A stretch of 64,000 nt of DNA, from positions 682,001-746,000 of the forward strand of contig BJKQ01000004.1 of the NCBI GenBank assembly GCA_006538405.1. The letters run 5' to 3'. Numbering within the stretch: position 1 is the stretch's first letter; each line of letters starts with the position of its first letter. The DNA comes from Hansfordia pulvinata (lineage: Eukaryota > Ascomycota > Sordariomycetes > Xylariales). Of this stretch, positions 1 through 12,043 are shown one piece after another. The notes beneath the pieces are model-generated. The model did no database searches. It had not been told where the DNA came from and saw only the letters and a program-made list of their open reading frames with translations. A program made the translations under genes and the position numbers.

Positions 1-3000
1 AGAAGGCGTTCCAAGCGGTGGTGAATTCCATGTGCGACGGGCGCAGCGGCTGAGGCGAGGGCGCGGATGCGGGCGTGGGCATGGATGTGGATGCGGTTGT
101 GGATGTGGGAATTCGAGTGCAAGTAGATGGTAGGCATAGGGATGGAGACGGATTGAGACGGGTCTGGTACTATGGCGAGAGCCAGTGCTGGGGGCTGCGA
201 ACGTACGAGCAGCGCTCCAGCTCCAGCACGAGTAATAGCACGAATAGGTAGGCGCCGGGAGGGAGGGTATCGTACGAGAGAAGGTACATCCATGCAGGTG
301 GTTATGAGGTACTACGGGTAGGTACCCTGCCCTGGTTGGATGGGATCCAATGGATGTGGGTGCCTGTGAGTCCGGGTCGTGGCCCGGGAGTGGCGCAAGC
401 GCTCACCAAAGGAAGAGCTGGAGGCGGCCTGGGCGGCCTTCCAAGGATGCCACTGATGTACCACACTGTCGTGAGCACCCAGACGCCAGACTTGCAGAAG
501 CAATGGCCAGCACCAAAAGACGCATTCGAGATCACCGTCGACTGAATCAAATCGACCGGACGGACTGCACGATGAGACCTGGTGCAGGCAAAAAGATACA
601 TGCGCCATTGGCAACGGCTCTTGAATGGGGCTGCAGCGGGAAGAGGCACGATGTACCCCCGGCTACCACCCGAGTTAGACGGCGGGGATCATAGCGCCCC
701 AGGCCAGGGCAGCAGCGCTGACACCAGGCCCCGGGGCTGCCACGGGCTCCAGCACACGACCAACTCAGCCACGGCTCAGGCACTGCATTCGCTGGCGCTT
801 ACGGCACTTGGGCAGTGAGGGCGGCGACTCCTCCGCTGTCGGCACAAATGCGGGCACGGTTATTGCTAGCGCAGGACGAGTAGGGGTAGGCAACAGGGTC
901 CGTAGGCGTATTGACCGCGGCACGGAGCAAAGGTGTGCGAGTACTCGTACTGTATTGCACCCAAAGGTCGATCAACGATCCATAGCCGCGAGGCCGTGGT
1001 GGAGAGCGTGAGAGCCACAGTGTACGAGCATCCAGTGTGTGGGTTCATCAGGTTCCCGGCAATCGAGTCTGGTCAGCGGCGGGCTGCTTGCGTGCGTGCT
1101 TGCTTGCTTGCCAACTCGCAGGTAGGCGTGCACGGCGTCACGGCGAGTACGGCGTACCATGGATGCTGGCACGGATCAGGTTGTTGTGTTGATCTTCTTA
1201 CGTCAATAATTCGTAGTCGTCCATGGCGCCGCCGGGTCACTGACAGTGGCCAGCTGGCTGAACGAACACTCTCCTGGCCCATAGGATGTACTCGTACGAG
1301 ATGTACCCGTACTCGGCGCGCCAGGCCGCGACTCGTCTCGAGCACGGCGCTCGCGCCAACATGCACGGATACTAATAACACCGGGGCTGGAGGGCGCGGC
1401 AAGTGGTCAGAACCTTGCCTGCCTCTCCTAAAGAGTGGATCGGACAAGACAGGGGCACAGGGGCTCCTACCTAAAGGCGCGTTCTCTGCTCATCCCGAGT
1501 CCAAAGTGAGTACTCGTACGAGCACCTCACATTGATGTGTGCAGTACTCACGGGACGATGTCGGAGCAGAGAATCTCGGGCTGGTCTGCCAGGACAGGGG
1601 CACATGTGCAAGCGAGACAGACCACCGCGCCTGCGAGTACCTACTCCGCACTCGCACTGCTCGATCGAAAGACTGCTCACATCGGCTGCGTCCAGTCTCC
1701 AGTGTTTACGGAGTAAGGGGCTTGGCAGGGAGGCCGAGCGATATGATTGACTGAGACGGAGGCACTGATCAGATTGATAACAGGGGGGATTATCGAATGC
1801 AGCTGCGGGGCCGTGGGCGGGACGGCTGCCAATAATGGTCCGAAGGGCTGAGATCCCCTTGACGTCGAGCATTATCACCTGCACATTGAGCCATGAGGCC
1901 AATGAACGAGGTGGGAGGTCGGCTGGGCCCAAGAGGCGGATGACCACTGACGCACTCGTAGCTACCTATACTCGTACGAATATCTACCAGCTGTACATGA
2001 TTATTGCATTGACTTGGGCGAGTATGCTTCCATCGTGATGATCCCTGGACCGCAATGGCTCTCTTCGAAGGCCGGGCTGCCTGAGTCGAGAACTGCTGCA
2101 AGCGGCAGGCCTGATGCGATGGACAAAGTGGACATCAGTTGGCAGACGCTCAGCCTAGCGAATTCTCGAGGTGTCGCCCTCTGACCTCATTGCATGCCAG
2201 TCCACTCCCAACCTGGAAGACCTTGGCCAGCGAGTACGGTGGGCGAGTGACTCTACAAGCAACTTGTGGGCGACACTCACAAGCGCTCGAGTACAGGTAC
2301 GAGTATCGACGTGAGAGCAGCCCCCGAGCGGACTAACCCGAATCAGCCCTAGCCGGTAGCGGGAAAACTCAAACCTGCACGCTCGAATGGAGGCGGCTGC
2401 CTGGGAGGAAATCCGTTCAACCCGCGGTCACGTTGGAAGATATGATGTGATTTCAACCCCGGCTGCTTTCTTGGCCCAACGGGTCACTCCTTTTGACATT
2501 GTCCCGACTGTCAACTGAATGGATGCTACTGGCCTCCTTGGCCTCGTGGACGTTACGGTTGAAGCTGAGGAGCGTTGCTATCCCTCCTACATAAAACATC
2601 ATGATTCACGAGTATAACAGACAAAGATCGACGACAACGTACGAGTAGATCGGCTCCAGCTTGAATTACTCCGTGGATACACTCAAGTCGGCCGGGTAGG
2701 TGGCAGAGTAGCCAACGCTTGCGCGCTTGAAGAGAAAAATGAGCGGGGATCAAAAAGGAAACAGAGACAAGAATGGCGTCAAGCCTTGATCAGTCACCCT
2801 GGCCGGTGTGCTCGGCAGTCGGGAAGTGGCAGGACGCCGGATCTTATCAGATCAATCACACGTGCCCCTGATTTGGTCCGACTTTGAGCTGCCCCGCGGA
2901 AGGGGCCCACGCGCCGCAGAGGCTTGGCCTCTCAGATCGTGCCGACGTGAGTTCAGCCTCAAAGACCCCTACTCGTATGCGGGCAGGCTTGGGCGGGGCC

Positions 3001-3462
3001 TCGGTCGATTCCTGGGTCCAGGTCCAGTAGATCTCATCAGATCCAGAGAGAGATGAACGCCTCACCGACAGTTGGTTTACCCCTTTGATTGCAGATCGAC
3101 GCTACGTTCTGTTCAGACTGGCTGAAGTCACTGGCCATAGTAAGCAGGAGGCATGGTTGGATTAGCTGCTGGTGACACTACCTTGACATCCTGATTTCTC
3201 TTCGCTGTTCTAACCTAGAGTGCATCGAGGCTGTCTGGGCTCTACGAACGAAAAGAATTTTCGTCTGGGAACGAGGCCACGGATAGCCTGATGAACCACT
3301 TCACGACTACAGTAGCACGAGTCCAGGCCGTGAGAAGAGGGGAGTGAAAGGTGACGAGAGGAGGCGTAGCACACGTTATGATTTCAAAAGTCACAAGGCA
3401 GACTGGCTGACAGGCCAGCCCCAACTAGACCACGCTGTCGGCTCCCAGCAAATATTCAGCCC
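1..3462. other. Intergenic region, no supported gene
   Basis: About 3.4 kb in which I find no convincing coding region. Open frames of up to 200 codons occur on both strands, but they have mixed composition, no recognisable domain and no plausible splice structure. The region is rich in copies of the ACTCGTAC/GTACGAGT motif (943, 1290, 1512, 1970, 2297 and 2639), including longer palindromic forms at 1290-1300 and 1512-1522. A G-rich microsatellite-like stretch of ggatgtgg-type units lies near 60-115. Confidence 0.6.
1290..1300. repeat. Copy of dispersed palindromic element (CTCGTACGAG)
   Basis: Perfect 10-base palindrome CTCGTACGAG, part of the longer TACTCGTACGAGTA consensus. Representative of a family with at least 30 half-site copies in the window. 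Confidence 0.8.
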
Positions 3463-4626
3463 TCAGCCCTCGGTGAACAGACCCCTGGCTCGGATCCACG
3501 CGAGCACGCCGTCGTCGACCAGCCGGCCCAGGGCTTCCCAGTCGCCGGCGCGCGCCGCGTCCCGGACCTTGGTGCTGCTCACCGTCTCCTGGCCCGCCTG
3601 CCGCCCTTCCACCAGCTCGACCCGCCCCGCCCACGCCGCGGCCCGCTGCTCGCCGACCTCGGCCGCCAGCCTGCCGCCGCCCCCGGCCCGGGCGAGCTCC
3701 TCGAGGTACCGCTCCTGGTCCGCGCCCTCGCCCCAGCCCCCGCCCGTCCGCTTCGTCACCCGCAGGCGCGACGCCGCGAAGAACGGGCCCAGCGCGGACT
3801 CCATGCCGCCGCCGCCGCCGTAGTACTTGGGATCGAAGACGCGGATCAGCGTGTCGAAGCCCGTGAGGTAGACCTGCTGAACGGGGCGAGAGGTTCCCTG
3901 CGGCTCTCCGTCGCTGTCGCCCTGGTAGAATGCCGACGCCGCTACGGCGCGGCTCTTGGAATGGAAGTACGGCTCCGTGGTGACGCCGATGTCGATGGCC
4001 CCCAACCCGGCGCCGGCGGCGGTGCTGGCCTCGTTCTCGGTTCCCTCTTGCTGCTCTTGCGCCGCCGCCGCCGCCGCCGCCAACCCCCTCCGCAGAACCA
4101 GATCCTGCGCGAAGAGGTACATCATGGCCAGGCGCTCGGGGAAGGCCGCCGGCTTGGGCGCCTTGTCCGCGTTGTTGACGGCAAGCAGGAGCAGGATCCG
4201 CGAGTCTTCGTCCCCCTCTTCACCTGCCTCTGCCCCCGCCCCTGTTCCTCCTCCTCTCCCCACCGCGCTCCCTTCTTCAGGTCGCTCGGCGGCGCTTCGC
4301 GACAGCAGCGGCCCCCGCCGCCGCTGCTCGTCCGCGACCGCCGAGAGCGCCATGCGCTGGTGCGCGCGCGTGGGCGGGTTGAAGGACGAGTCGAGGATCA
4401 GCAGCGTCCGGGGCGGGCGGGCGGGCGGGCGAGGCCGCGGCTCGCCGTCCTCCGACGGCGCGGTGTCCGCCAGGACCGAGCACAGCACGCCGACGCTGCC
4501 GGGCCCTTGCTGCTGGTAGTCGCGCAGCGCCCTGGCGAAGAAGCTCAGCAGACCTGCGGGCGGCGGTTTATGCGGCGGCATCGCCGGTGCTGTGGAGGCG
4601 GGCTCGTCGGCGCGCGGGCTTGTCAT
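3463..4626 (-). CDS. Nicotinamide-nucleotide adenylyltransferase-like protein (fungal POF1 type)
   Basis: Single-exon gene of 387 codons. The reading begins at the ATG at 4626 because upstream in-frame codons (back to 4821) look like leader sequence. A Rossmann-type cytidylyltransferase fold is indicated by the strand LLILDSSFNPPTRAH (about residues 75-89), the fungal version of the nucleotide-binding (T/H)xGH motif, and by SSTKVR (350-355), the family's ISSTxxR motif that binds the triphosphate. Family members related to yeast Pof1 transfer an AMP moiety to nicotinamide mononucleotide or a similar substrate; which substrate is used here is inference. A low-complexity Arg/Gly/Glu/Asp-rich insertion lies around residues 105-145 and an Ala/Gln/Glu run around 185-205, both unusual additions. 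Frame is intact throughout, unlike many neighbours. Confidence 0.8.
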   Translation of the reverse strand: MTSPRADEPASTAPAMPPHKPPPAGLLSFFARALRDYQQQGPGSVGVLCSVLADTAPSEDGEPRPRPPARPPRTLLILDSSFNPPTRAHQRMALSAVADEQRRRGPLLSRSAAERPEEGSAVGRGGGTGAGAEAGEEGDEDSRILLLLAVNNADKAPKPAAFPERLAMMYLFAQDLVLRRGLAAAAAAAQEQQEGTENEASTAAGAGLGAIDIGVTTEPYFHSKSRAVAASAFYQGDSDGEPQGTSRPVQQVYLTGFDTLIRVFDPKYYGGGGGMESALGPFFAASRLRVTKRTGGGWGEGADQERYLEELARAGGGGRLAAEVGEQRAAAWAGRVELVEGRQAGQETVSSTKVRDAARAGDWEALGRLVDDGVLAWIRARGLFTEG

Positions 4627-5479
4627 CCGCGAAAATCCCCGGTGCGCATGTGTCTGCATGCAGACGGGTGTGGCTTGTCGGTGGCCTTTCTTCTGGCTAC
4701 TGGGGGGCCTATTGCTCTGCTTGGCTGGCTTCCGCTCGGCGTTGCGAGGTGGGAGAGGTGTAGGCGAGGTGCGGTGGCGCCAGTGACGTGAGGCGCATCT
4801 CCAACTGGAGTGCCCCGCCACCAGCGCGCCGCAGCTCTGGCTGCCACTGAATGTGGGGGTCCGGCCTGGCTTCTCGCGCGTCTTTCCCGACGGTGCAGGG
4901 TCAGGGGCGGCCTCGAAGTCTCGCTGCCCTCAGCGTCATCATCCCATGGATGTAGCTCGTTCGAAGTGCAGCATGTTATGGCGTGTCGCGAGCCTTGCAT
5001 TTAATGGTCTCCTCTTTATTCATCCAGGCGGCAAAATCAAAGCCGGCTTATGCTCAAGTCGTGTTTCTGTGGAAGACGACGAAATTTAAGTGACCGCATC
5101 GTGTCGGCTCTAACACCTTGGTTTAAATACTGCTTCATCACCACAAGACAAAAGACAGATACATTTGATGAAAACCAATGGTGCCGCGATAAGCTGCACC
5201 CTGCCAGGAAGCTGGGCGCACCACCTTGTCTACCGATACCTCTACAGCAATGATACATATAACTCTATTACTTGGTCGTCTAAGGAGTATATGGTCGTAC
5301 AACACTGTCTACAGTTCAACCCGCATCTGCAGCTCAACCCGCATCTACAGCTATTGACTAAGCGATATAAGTCTGGCCGTGGAAACTTCAGTCATTATCA
5401 TTATTCATGGCTCGTCACGAGCTTCGGCTTGCTCCGTTTTCTTAACGTATTTCGGGTTCCCTCATAAAGTCAGGTACAC
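4627..5479. other. Intergenic region with AT-richer core
   Basis: This stretch lies upstream of the nucleotidyltransferase and downstream of APC10. The first 300 bases are GC-rich and probably promoter and 5' leader of the nucleotidyltransferase. From about 4980 to 5470 the base composition becomes clearly more AT-rich than the flanking genes, with a short direct repeat of a cagctcaacccgcatctaca-like unit at about 5310-5350. No coding frame stands out. Confidence 0.45.
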
Positions 5480-6585
5480 TCAACCCCCGTCGCCAGGCAG
5501 ATATTTTCTGGCATTGGCCTTGCGACGCCGTACTTCCGCGTCGTGCTTCAGGACAGCCCGTTCGTCGTGATCATGGATGTTCATCCGAGCCATCCTATCC
5601 CGGTAGTCGTCAATGGCCTCTACCATGTCGTCGACAGGGTTGTTCTCGGCCGTGTCCGCATTGTCGTCCAAAGCATACACCTTGATCCCTCGCAAATGAG
5701 TGTCCTTGCCGTTCTGGTGGTTCTCGAGAATGACGATCCGGACAAACCAACAGCAGAGGGAATTGCCGTCGGGCCCGCCTCCAGCGCCAGCTATTGGCAC
5801 GTCTTGCCAGCCTTTTGGGTTTTCCGACAGGTCCATCGTGGTGAAAGGGATGGTCTGATTAGGACCGAAACCTGCAGTTATCTGGATCTTGGACGGCGTG
5901 TAGCTTTCGTCGAGCCCATAGTCGACGTAGAGCCGCAAGGCCCGAATCTCGACTCTTTTAATAAAGTGAATGTTCAAGCGATGAGGCTGCGGGCCATCGG
6001 ATCTGGATTCATGGTCAGCATCATATTGGCAAAGCCACACCCCGCCCCAACGTACTGCCACAACTGATTGATGTCATCATCGCGCAGCTCTCTAACGCCG
6101 CATCCAGGCTTATAACTGCTGACGGTGAAGCTTGCAAGGTTGCTGATCTCCTTCAAGCCAATCGCGGAAGCATCGAAGGGAGGCTCCTCCTCCTCTTCAG
6201 GTTGCTCCTCGTCGTTTTCGTCCACGTCCTCGCGATCGGTGACGTCGGGATCATCCACGGCTTCGGTCTCCTCGGTGTTATCCAGGGCGCCGTCGTCGTC
6301 CATGCCCTCTTCATCCTCGCCCGCGACCTCGTCTACCTCGTTGTCTCTGAAATGGGCATCGTCGTCATCATTTACTGAAGTATGACGGAGGTCAGCGAAA
6401 GGAAGGTGCCATAGCTGTGGCGTCGCGGCGCGCGAGTCGGTCGGGATGTCGCTGTATCGAGTACCAGCCCACTCAGTGAGGTCTTGCGCGTAGCTGCCGC
6501 TGAGATGCTCTGGGCCGATGCGCCGGGGCCGCTGAGCGGGCGAGGACCTCTCGAGCGGCGAGCCGCGCCGGCGGCGGGGGTTCAT
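5480..6585 (-). CDS. apc10: Anaphase-promoting complex subunit 10 (DOC domain)
   Basis: Two exons, 6585-6056 and 6002-5480, with a 53-base intron (GTACGT donor, tgctgac branch-like sequence, CCAG acceptor). The join reads INQLWQ-SDGPQPH, the hallmark of the APC10/DOC1 jelly-roll domain, and gives 350 residues. The DOC domain spans about 140-300 and includes SSYKPGCGV, RALRLYVDYGLDESYTPSKI and HLRGIKVY. APC10 helps the anaphase-promoting complex bind D-box substrates and thereby drives mitotic exit. The N-terminal third is disordered, with a strongly Asp/Glu-rich block at about 70-135. The C-terminal tail after the DOC domain is basic. A further 5' coding exon may exist upstream (see findings), so the start at 6585 is provisional. 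Confidence 0.88.
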
Positions 6586-7932
6586 TCCGGACGGCGATGA
6601 CTGGAGCCACAGTGGCGGCGGCGGGAGCCGGAGGGCGAAGATCTCAAGTGTAGGGCGCAGTCAAGCAGCGGAGGGAAAAAATGAAGCAGGGCAAGGCAGA
6701 GCAAGGCAGAAAGCGCAGGAGACTGACTGACCTCGAGGCGTCTGGAGGCCCAGGTCCCAAGGTGTGGCGGCAGGGCGCGCGCGGTGGTCCAGGGCATCCG
6801 GGACCTGCCAGAGTTCGCGACGCGGGGCGCGGCTGGCCTGGAAGAGGCGCTGGCGGAAATCGTCGTGCTGGCGACGCGGTGATGACGAGGGGGGACTGGA
6901 GGGGTTGCGCGGATCCATGGCCAAGCTGTTGTGTCCCGGCGCGAGCCTTGAAGCTGGTGCGGGCAGAGCTCGGAAGAGAAGGTCTCTTGTACCACCACGG
7001 TCCAGCTAATGCTGCTTGCCGTGAATGCCTCCTGCTGTGGCGCGGCTTTCCGACGCGACTGCCCTACTCAGACACTCAGGGCGCAACTCTGCCACTACTA
7101 CTCCACTGTGGGCGAGTCATGGCCTACAAGCCCAGGAGGTACCTGGGCTTGCATGCCTGAGACAGATGCGGTACATGTTCCTGACCTACTTTGCTGCAAG
7201 TACCACTTTCGAAAAGGCAGTGATTGAAATTGAATAGAACATACAAGATTTAGCTGAGAACTCGTGGTGAATTCTTTTCCTATCCCGCCGCCTGCACGGA
7301 ATAACTGTGGTGGCACGATGTCATTGCTGACAACCTGAATGCGAGTACCTTCAACGTACCGGCGGGCGACACTGGGTCCACCATCCGGTACGCGATGTCG
7401 TTCCAGTAAAGCGACTGCATATATCCGGTATTTAGATATGTTATGTATCTAAAAGGCATAACAAAGAAGACGCGATACGAGAACATGGCGCGTTCAACAT
7501 ATGGATTTCAATATGGAGTCCATCGAAATTCGGCATCCTGATATTCCACACTCAACCACTTCAGGCCGTCAACACGTCGAGCAAAGGGTCTCGGTGGTGA
7601 AGATGGATGCATAAATACCATCACCCCTCTAACCAGACGTCTGTCTCCTCGATCTAACCCTCTGGAACCCTTCTCGAATTGACGATTCCCACGGCACGTC
7701 AACTGGTGCACAGGTCCCATTGCTCACGCTCTCTGACGCCCCTGGGCGACAAGCGACATCTGACGTCGTCAGTTTGAGTATCCAGTATTTCGCAATGATA
7801 CTGGCGCAAAGAGCCATCCCTTGATCGCTCCCCTCTCGCAGTCGTCATCTGGTTCCGTTTGCGACGTTCGATCAGACCAGTCGCTACGTATAACCTGATA
7901 AACCCGATAGCAGCATACCCCTTGCCGCCAGC
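6586..7932. other. Intergenic region / 5' region of apc10 and aminopeptidase genes
   Basis: This holds the divergent upstream regions of APC10 (-) and the aminopeptidase (+). A minus-strand open stretch at 6918-6735 (MDPRNPSSPP onward) looks protein-like and is followed by a GTCAGT donor-like site; it could be an upstream APC10 exon. From about 7180 to 7560 the sequence is AT-richer with no coding signal. The 7600-7930 part is pyrimidine-rich and likely promoter and leader of the aminopeptidase. Confidence 0.4.
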
Positions 7933-10900
7933 ATGGACGTAATCGGACGCCGGGCTGCCGCGTTTACCCGCATGACATGGAGGGGCAGCTCGGGCTCGTG
8001 TAGCTACAGCTCCGTCGTCTGCTTGACCCCACCATCTCGAAGCTACACCTCATCCCCTCGTGCGCAACCCCCGACTGAACCGAGACGAGTGCAGTTTCCC
8101 AGTCTCAACCGTCCTGCGTGGCCGATCCAGAAACCGGCTACTTTGTCTGCCAGGATAGCGGGCGACTGCCAGTCTGCCAACTGTCGATTATTCTCATCAT
8201 CCCGCACCCTAGCCTGCTGTGCCATCATACCGTCTTCCATGATGGCTGACCGAGACGTCCTTCCGGCTACGGTGGTGCCGTCCCACTACAACATCTCCAT
8301 CACTTCCTTGGAATTCAAAGACTGGACCTACCAAGGCCATGTGGCGTGAGTACACCTGTCTCTCGGTGACTACCAATTCGCTTACACGTGATAGCGTCGA
8401 TGTGGCCGTCTCGGAAGCCACCAAGGATGTAGTCATCAACTCTCTCGAGCTCAAGCTCCTCTCGGCCAAGGCTGTCTCTGAGGGCCAGACTGTTGAGACG
8501 ACTTCCTTCAGCTACGACGACAAGAAGCAGCGTGCAACGCTCCATTTCCCCGATGCTATCCCGGCATCGCAGAAGGCCAGCCTCGTCATCACCTTCCAGG
8601 GTATCATCAACAACGACATGGCCGGCTTCTACCGAAGCAAGTATAAGCCCACTGTGCCCGCCGCCGCCTCCGTACCCAGGGATGAAACCTTCCACTACAT
8701 GTTCAGTACCCAGTTCGAAGCTTGCGATGCTCGCCGCGCGTTCCCCTGCTTCGACGAGCCCCGCCTCAAGTCGACCTTTGACCTGGAAATCGAGGTGCCC
8801 GAAGACCAGGTTGCCCTGTCCAACATGCCCGTCAAGAACATTTCCAAGTCCAAGGATGGGTGGCAGCTGGTCTCTTTCGAGCGCACACCCGTGATGAGCA
8901 CCTACCTGCTCGCCTGGGCCGTCGGCGACTTTGAATATGTCGAGGCCTTCACGAACCGCAAGTACAACGGCAAGGAAATCCCTGTGCGTGTCTACACCAC
9001 GAGGGGTCTCAAAGAACAGGGTCGCTGGGCGCTCGAGCACGCCCCCAAGACCATCGACCTGTTCTCTGAGAGCTTTGGCATCGATTACCCTCTGCCCAAG
9101 TCTGACCTTCTCGCGGTCCACGAATTTACCCATGGTACGCCCCCGATTCCGTTGACACAATCTTGCCAATGCTTGACACACTGCCGCTCCACGGCAGAAG
9201 TCGAGGCGTACCACCCCTCACACTCGAACCGCGCAATTACCACGTTATTCTGTTTCTGACTAGCATTAGGTGCCATGGAGAACTGGGGTCTAGTCACCTA
9301 CAGAACCACGGCTGTGTTGTTCGACGAGAAGACCTCGGATGCCCGATACAAGAACCGAGTCGCATACGTCGTGGCTCACGAGCTTGCCCATCAATGGTTT
9401 GGCAACCTTGTCACCATGGACTGGTGGGATGAGCTTTGGCTCAACGAGTCCTTCGCCACTTGGGCGGGATGGTACGCCGTCAACGAATTCCATCCAGACT
9501 GGCAGGTCTGGGCCCAGTTTGTCAACGAGGGCATGGAATCGGCCTTCAAGCTGGATGGCATGCGTGCTTCTCACCCTATCCATGTTCCTGTCAAGGACGC
9601 ATTGGACGTTAACCAGATCTTCGACCACATCAGCTACCTCAAGGGTTGCTCCACCCTGCGAATGCTGGTCAACCACCTCGGTGAAGCAACCTTCCTGAAG
9701 GGTGTTGGAGCCTACCTCCAAAGACATGCTTACGGAAACGCCAAGACCGAGTCGCTTTGGCAAGCGCTGAGCGAAGCCTCCGGGAAGGACGTCAAGGCCC
9801 TGATGGGCAACTGGACCGAAAAGATCGGACACCCAGTCCTGACGGTCGCTGAAGAGCCCGGCCAGATCTCGATCAAGCAAAACCGCTACCTGTCAACTGG
9901 CGACGTCAAGCCCGAGGAGGACGAGACTGTCTGGTGGATCCCTCTGGCTCTCCAGGGCCAGACTGGCTCCCAGGAGATTCAGAAGCTCGCTCTTACCGAG
10001 AGAGACACCACCATTCGCGATATCGACGACGATTTCTACAAGCTCAACACCAATGCCACCGGCTTCTACCGTACCAACTACCCCCCGGCACGCTTGGCCA
10101 AGCTGGGCTCCCAGCTGGACAAGCTCAGCAACCAGGACAAGATCTCCATTGTTGGCTCTGCCGCTGACCTGGCCTTCTCTGGAGTTGGCACTACCCCTGC
10201 CCTCTTGTCTTTTATCCAAGGGTTTGGATCCGAGACCAACCACCTCGTTTGGGCCCAAGTTTTGGACTCCTTCAGCTTGGTCAAGTCAATTTTCGGCGAT
10301 GACGAGGTGATCAAGAATGGGCTCGAGAAGTTTGCCCTGAAGCTTATCGGAGACGCTGTGGAGAAAGTTGGCTGGGAGTTCCCCGAGGGCGAGGACTACT
10401 TGACTGGGCTTCTTCGAAAGCGTCTCCTCCTCAACGCGGTTGCCAACAACCACCCGGCGTAAGTAACCGCGACCCACACTCGATACGCCTTGTAAATTGC
10501 GCCTGTGCTGACCAACTTCCAGTGTGCTCGAGAAGGCGAGATCTTTGTTCGACGCCTGGACCAATGGCTCTGCTCTGCACCCTAACTTGCGTACTGTTGT
10601 CTTCCGCGCCGCCATCAAGTCGGACCCGGCCAGAGCCGTTGAGGCTCTCAAGAAGGAGTGGTACAACGGCACTTCCATCGACGGCAAGGAAGTTTGCCTG
10701 TCTTCTCTGGGTCACGTCCGCGACGAGAAGATTGTGGTCAACGATCTGTTGCCCTTCCTTTTCGAGACGTCGCCGCCTGCTCCCCCGTCCGAGTCGATCC
10801 CCTCCGGTGACTTGCACGCTCTGAGCAGCCCTCTCGCCGCCAACTCGTTCGCACGACCGCTGCTGTGGAAGTACGTGCAGGAGAACTGGGGCAAGGTGAC

Positions 10901-11135
10901 GACCAAGATGGCCAACCCGGTCGTGTTGGATCGGTTCGTGAAGTTGTCGCTCAACAAGTTCACCGACGCCAAGTACATTGACGATATCGAGGCCTTCTTT
11001 GCGGACAAGGACACGTCCAGCTACAACCGCACTCTTGAGCAAGTCAAGGATGCGGTCCGTGGTAGGGCTGCATACCGAGGCCGGGATGCCAAGGTGATCA
11101 AGGAGTGGCTGGTAGCCAATGGCTATGCTAACTAA
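7933..11135 (+). CDS. ape2: M1-family puromycin-sensitive-type aminopeptidase (Ape2/Aap1-like)
   Basis: Four exons: 7933-8345, 8395-9134, 9270-10458 and 10523-11135. The three introns (49, 135 and 64 bases) all have GT donors and AG acceptors, and the exons sum to 984 codons. Substrate-anchoring GAMENWG is split across intron 2. The zinc site HELAH lies at 9377-9391, followed 18 residues later by the third ligand Glu in LNESFATW. The enzyme is a zinc metallopeptidase removing N-terminal residues from peptides. Two start regions are possible. ATG 7933 adds about 100 residues, Arg/Ser-rich and low in acidic residues, including RLFSSSRTLAC, that resemble a mitochondrial presequence. The paired ATGs at 8239/8242 give a cytosolic 881-882 residue form beginning near MADRDVLP. 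The long start is the less certain part. Confidence 0.9.
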
Positions 11136-12043
11136 AGTGTGTAAATCAAGGAGTCAATCCAAACTGCGCCGATTTGAAATTTCGTGGCCATCAAGAGCAG
11201 TGTAGTGTGGAGTTAGCAGTCAAGAATGGAAGTCAAGGCGTTCAGCCCTACGACTATGACCAATGATGTTTGCGACGGGGAATATGAAATACCCATCTCA
11301 TTCCATGATGTCTTCTGTTGCTCCCAGATATGTCAACATTCCGCAGTCGATAGAGAAATCGTGACGTGGGTTATTTGGAGTCATGCACAGCACGTAGCGA
11401 TTGCCGGAATACCTCAGGCGGCATGGACGAGACATGAGCACGTGAGAGCCAGTCGCCTTGATCGCGGGCACGCGAGCAGGCGACAGTGGGCGATCCGTAC
11501 CTGAGGAGTTTACGGCGCTCAGGCGACTCGTTGGGACGGTCAGTGATGCAGATACCTGGGCAATACCTCCACCGACACATGGGAATTCCCCAGGGTCTGG
11601 GCCCCAGGACGAGTTCAGTATGGCGTGGTGGCTCCGGGGCCGGCGGAAAGCCATCCAGCAAATTGAAGCGTGAAGAGACGCGCTTGTACCCGTACAAGTC
11701 CCCTGCTGACCGCGCTGGTTGCTCAGGCTACGAGCACCGGCGCCGCGCTCGTACGAGCCCTGTACCCGTACAAGGGGCGTTGGCTTGGGCGGGTAGGCCT
11801 GCAAGTGCAAGCAGGGGCGCAATTTTGATCAATTTTTCATCTGGCGCGACCAGTCGTGAAATCCGACTAGGCCTCGCAGAACATCTCGACTCGAATACCA
11901 TCCGATTCCACAATCACCTTCCTTGCCCGAGTCAAACGCTGCCGTGGGACAACGCCTCTCCCCCCTGCTTACCTGGTGCCATTCGATTGAGCCATCACCA
12001 CATTTACTCACCACACATTTCAAAGAAGAAAAAAACCATCACA
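11136..12043. other. Intergenic region between aminopeptidase and GTP/GDP carrier
   Basis: This contains the 3' end of the aminopeptidase transcript and the promoter and leader of the carrier gene. Near 11680-11775 the sequence has repeated cccgtacaag/ctcgtacgag units related to the dispersed palindrome. The last 100 bases are C/A-rich leader ending in an A-rich tract directly before the carrier ATG. No additional gene is supported. Confidence 0.5.

Noticed and set aside
8315..9214. 299-codon minus-strand open frame
   Set aside because: It lies over the aminopeptidase exons, whose conserved motifs and introns prove the plus strand is coding.
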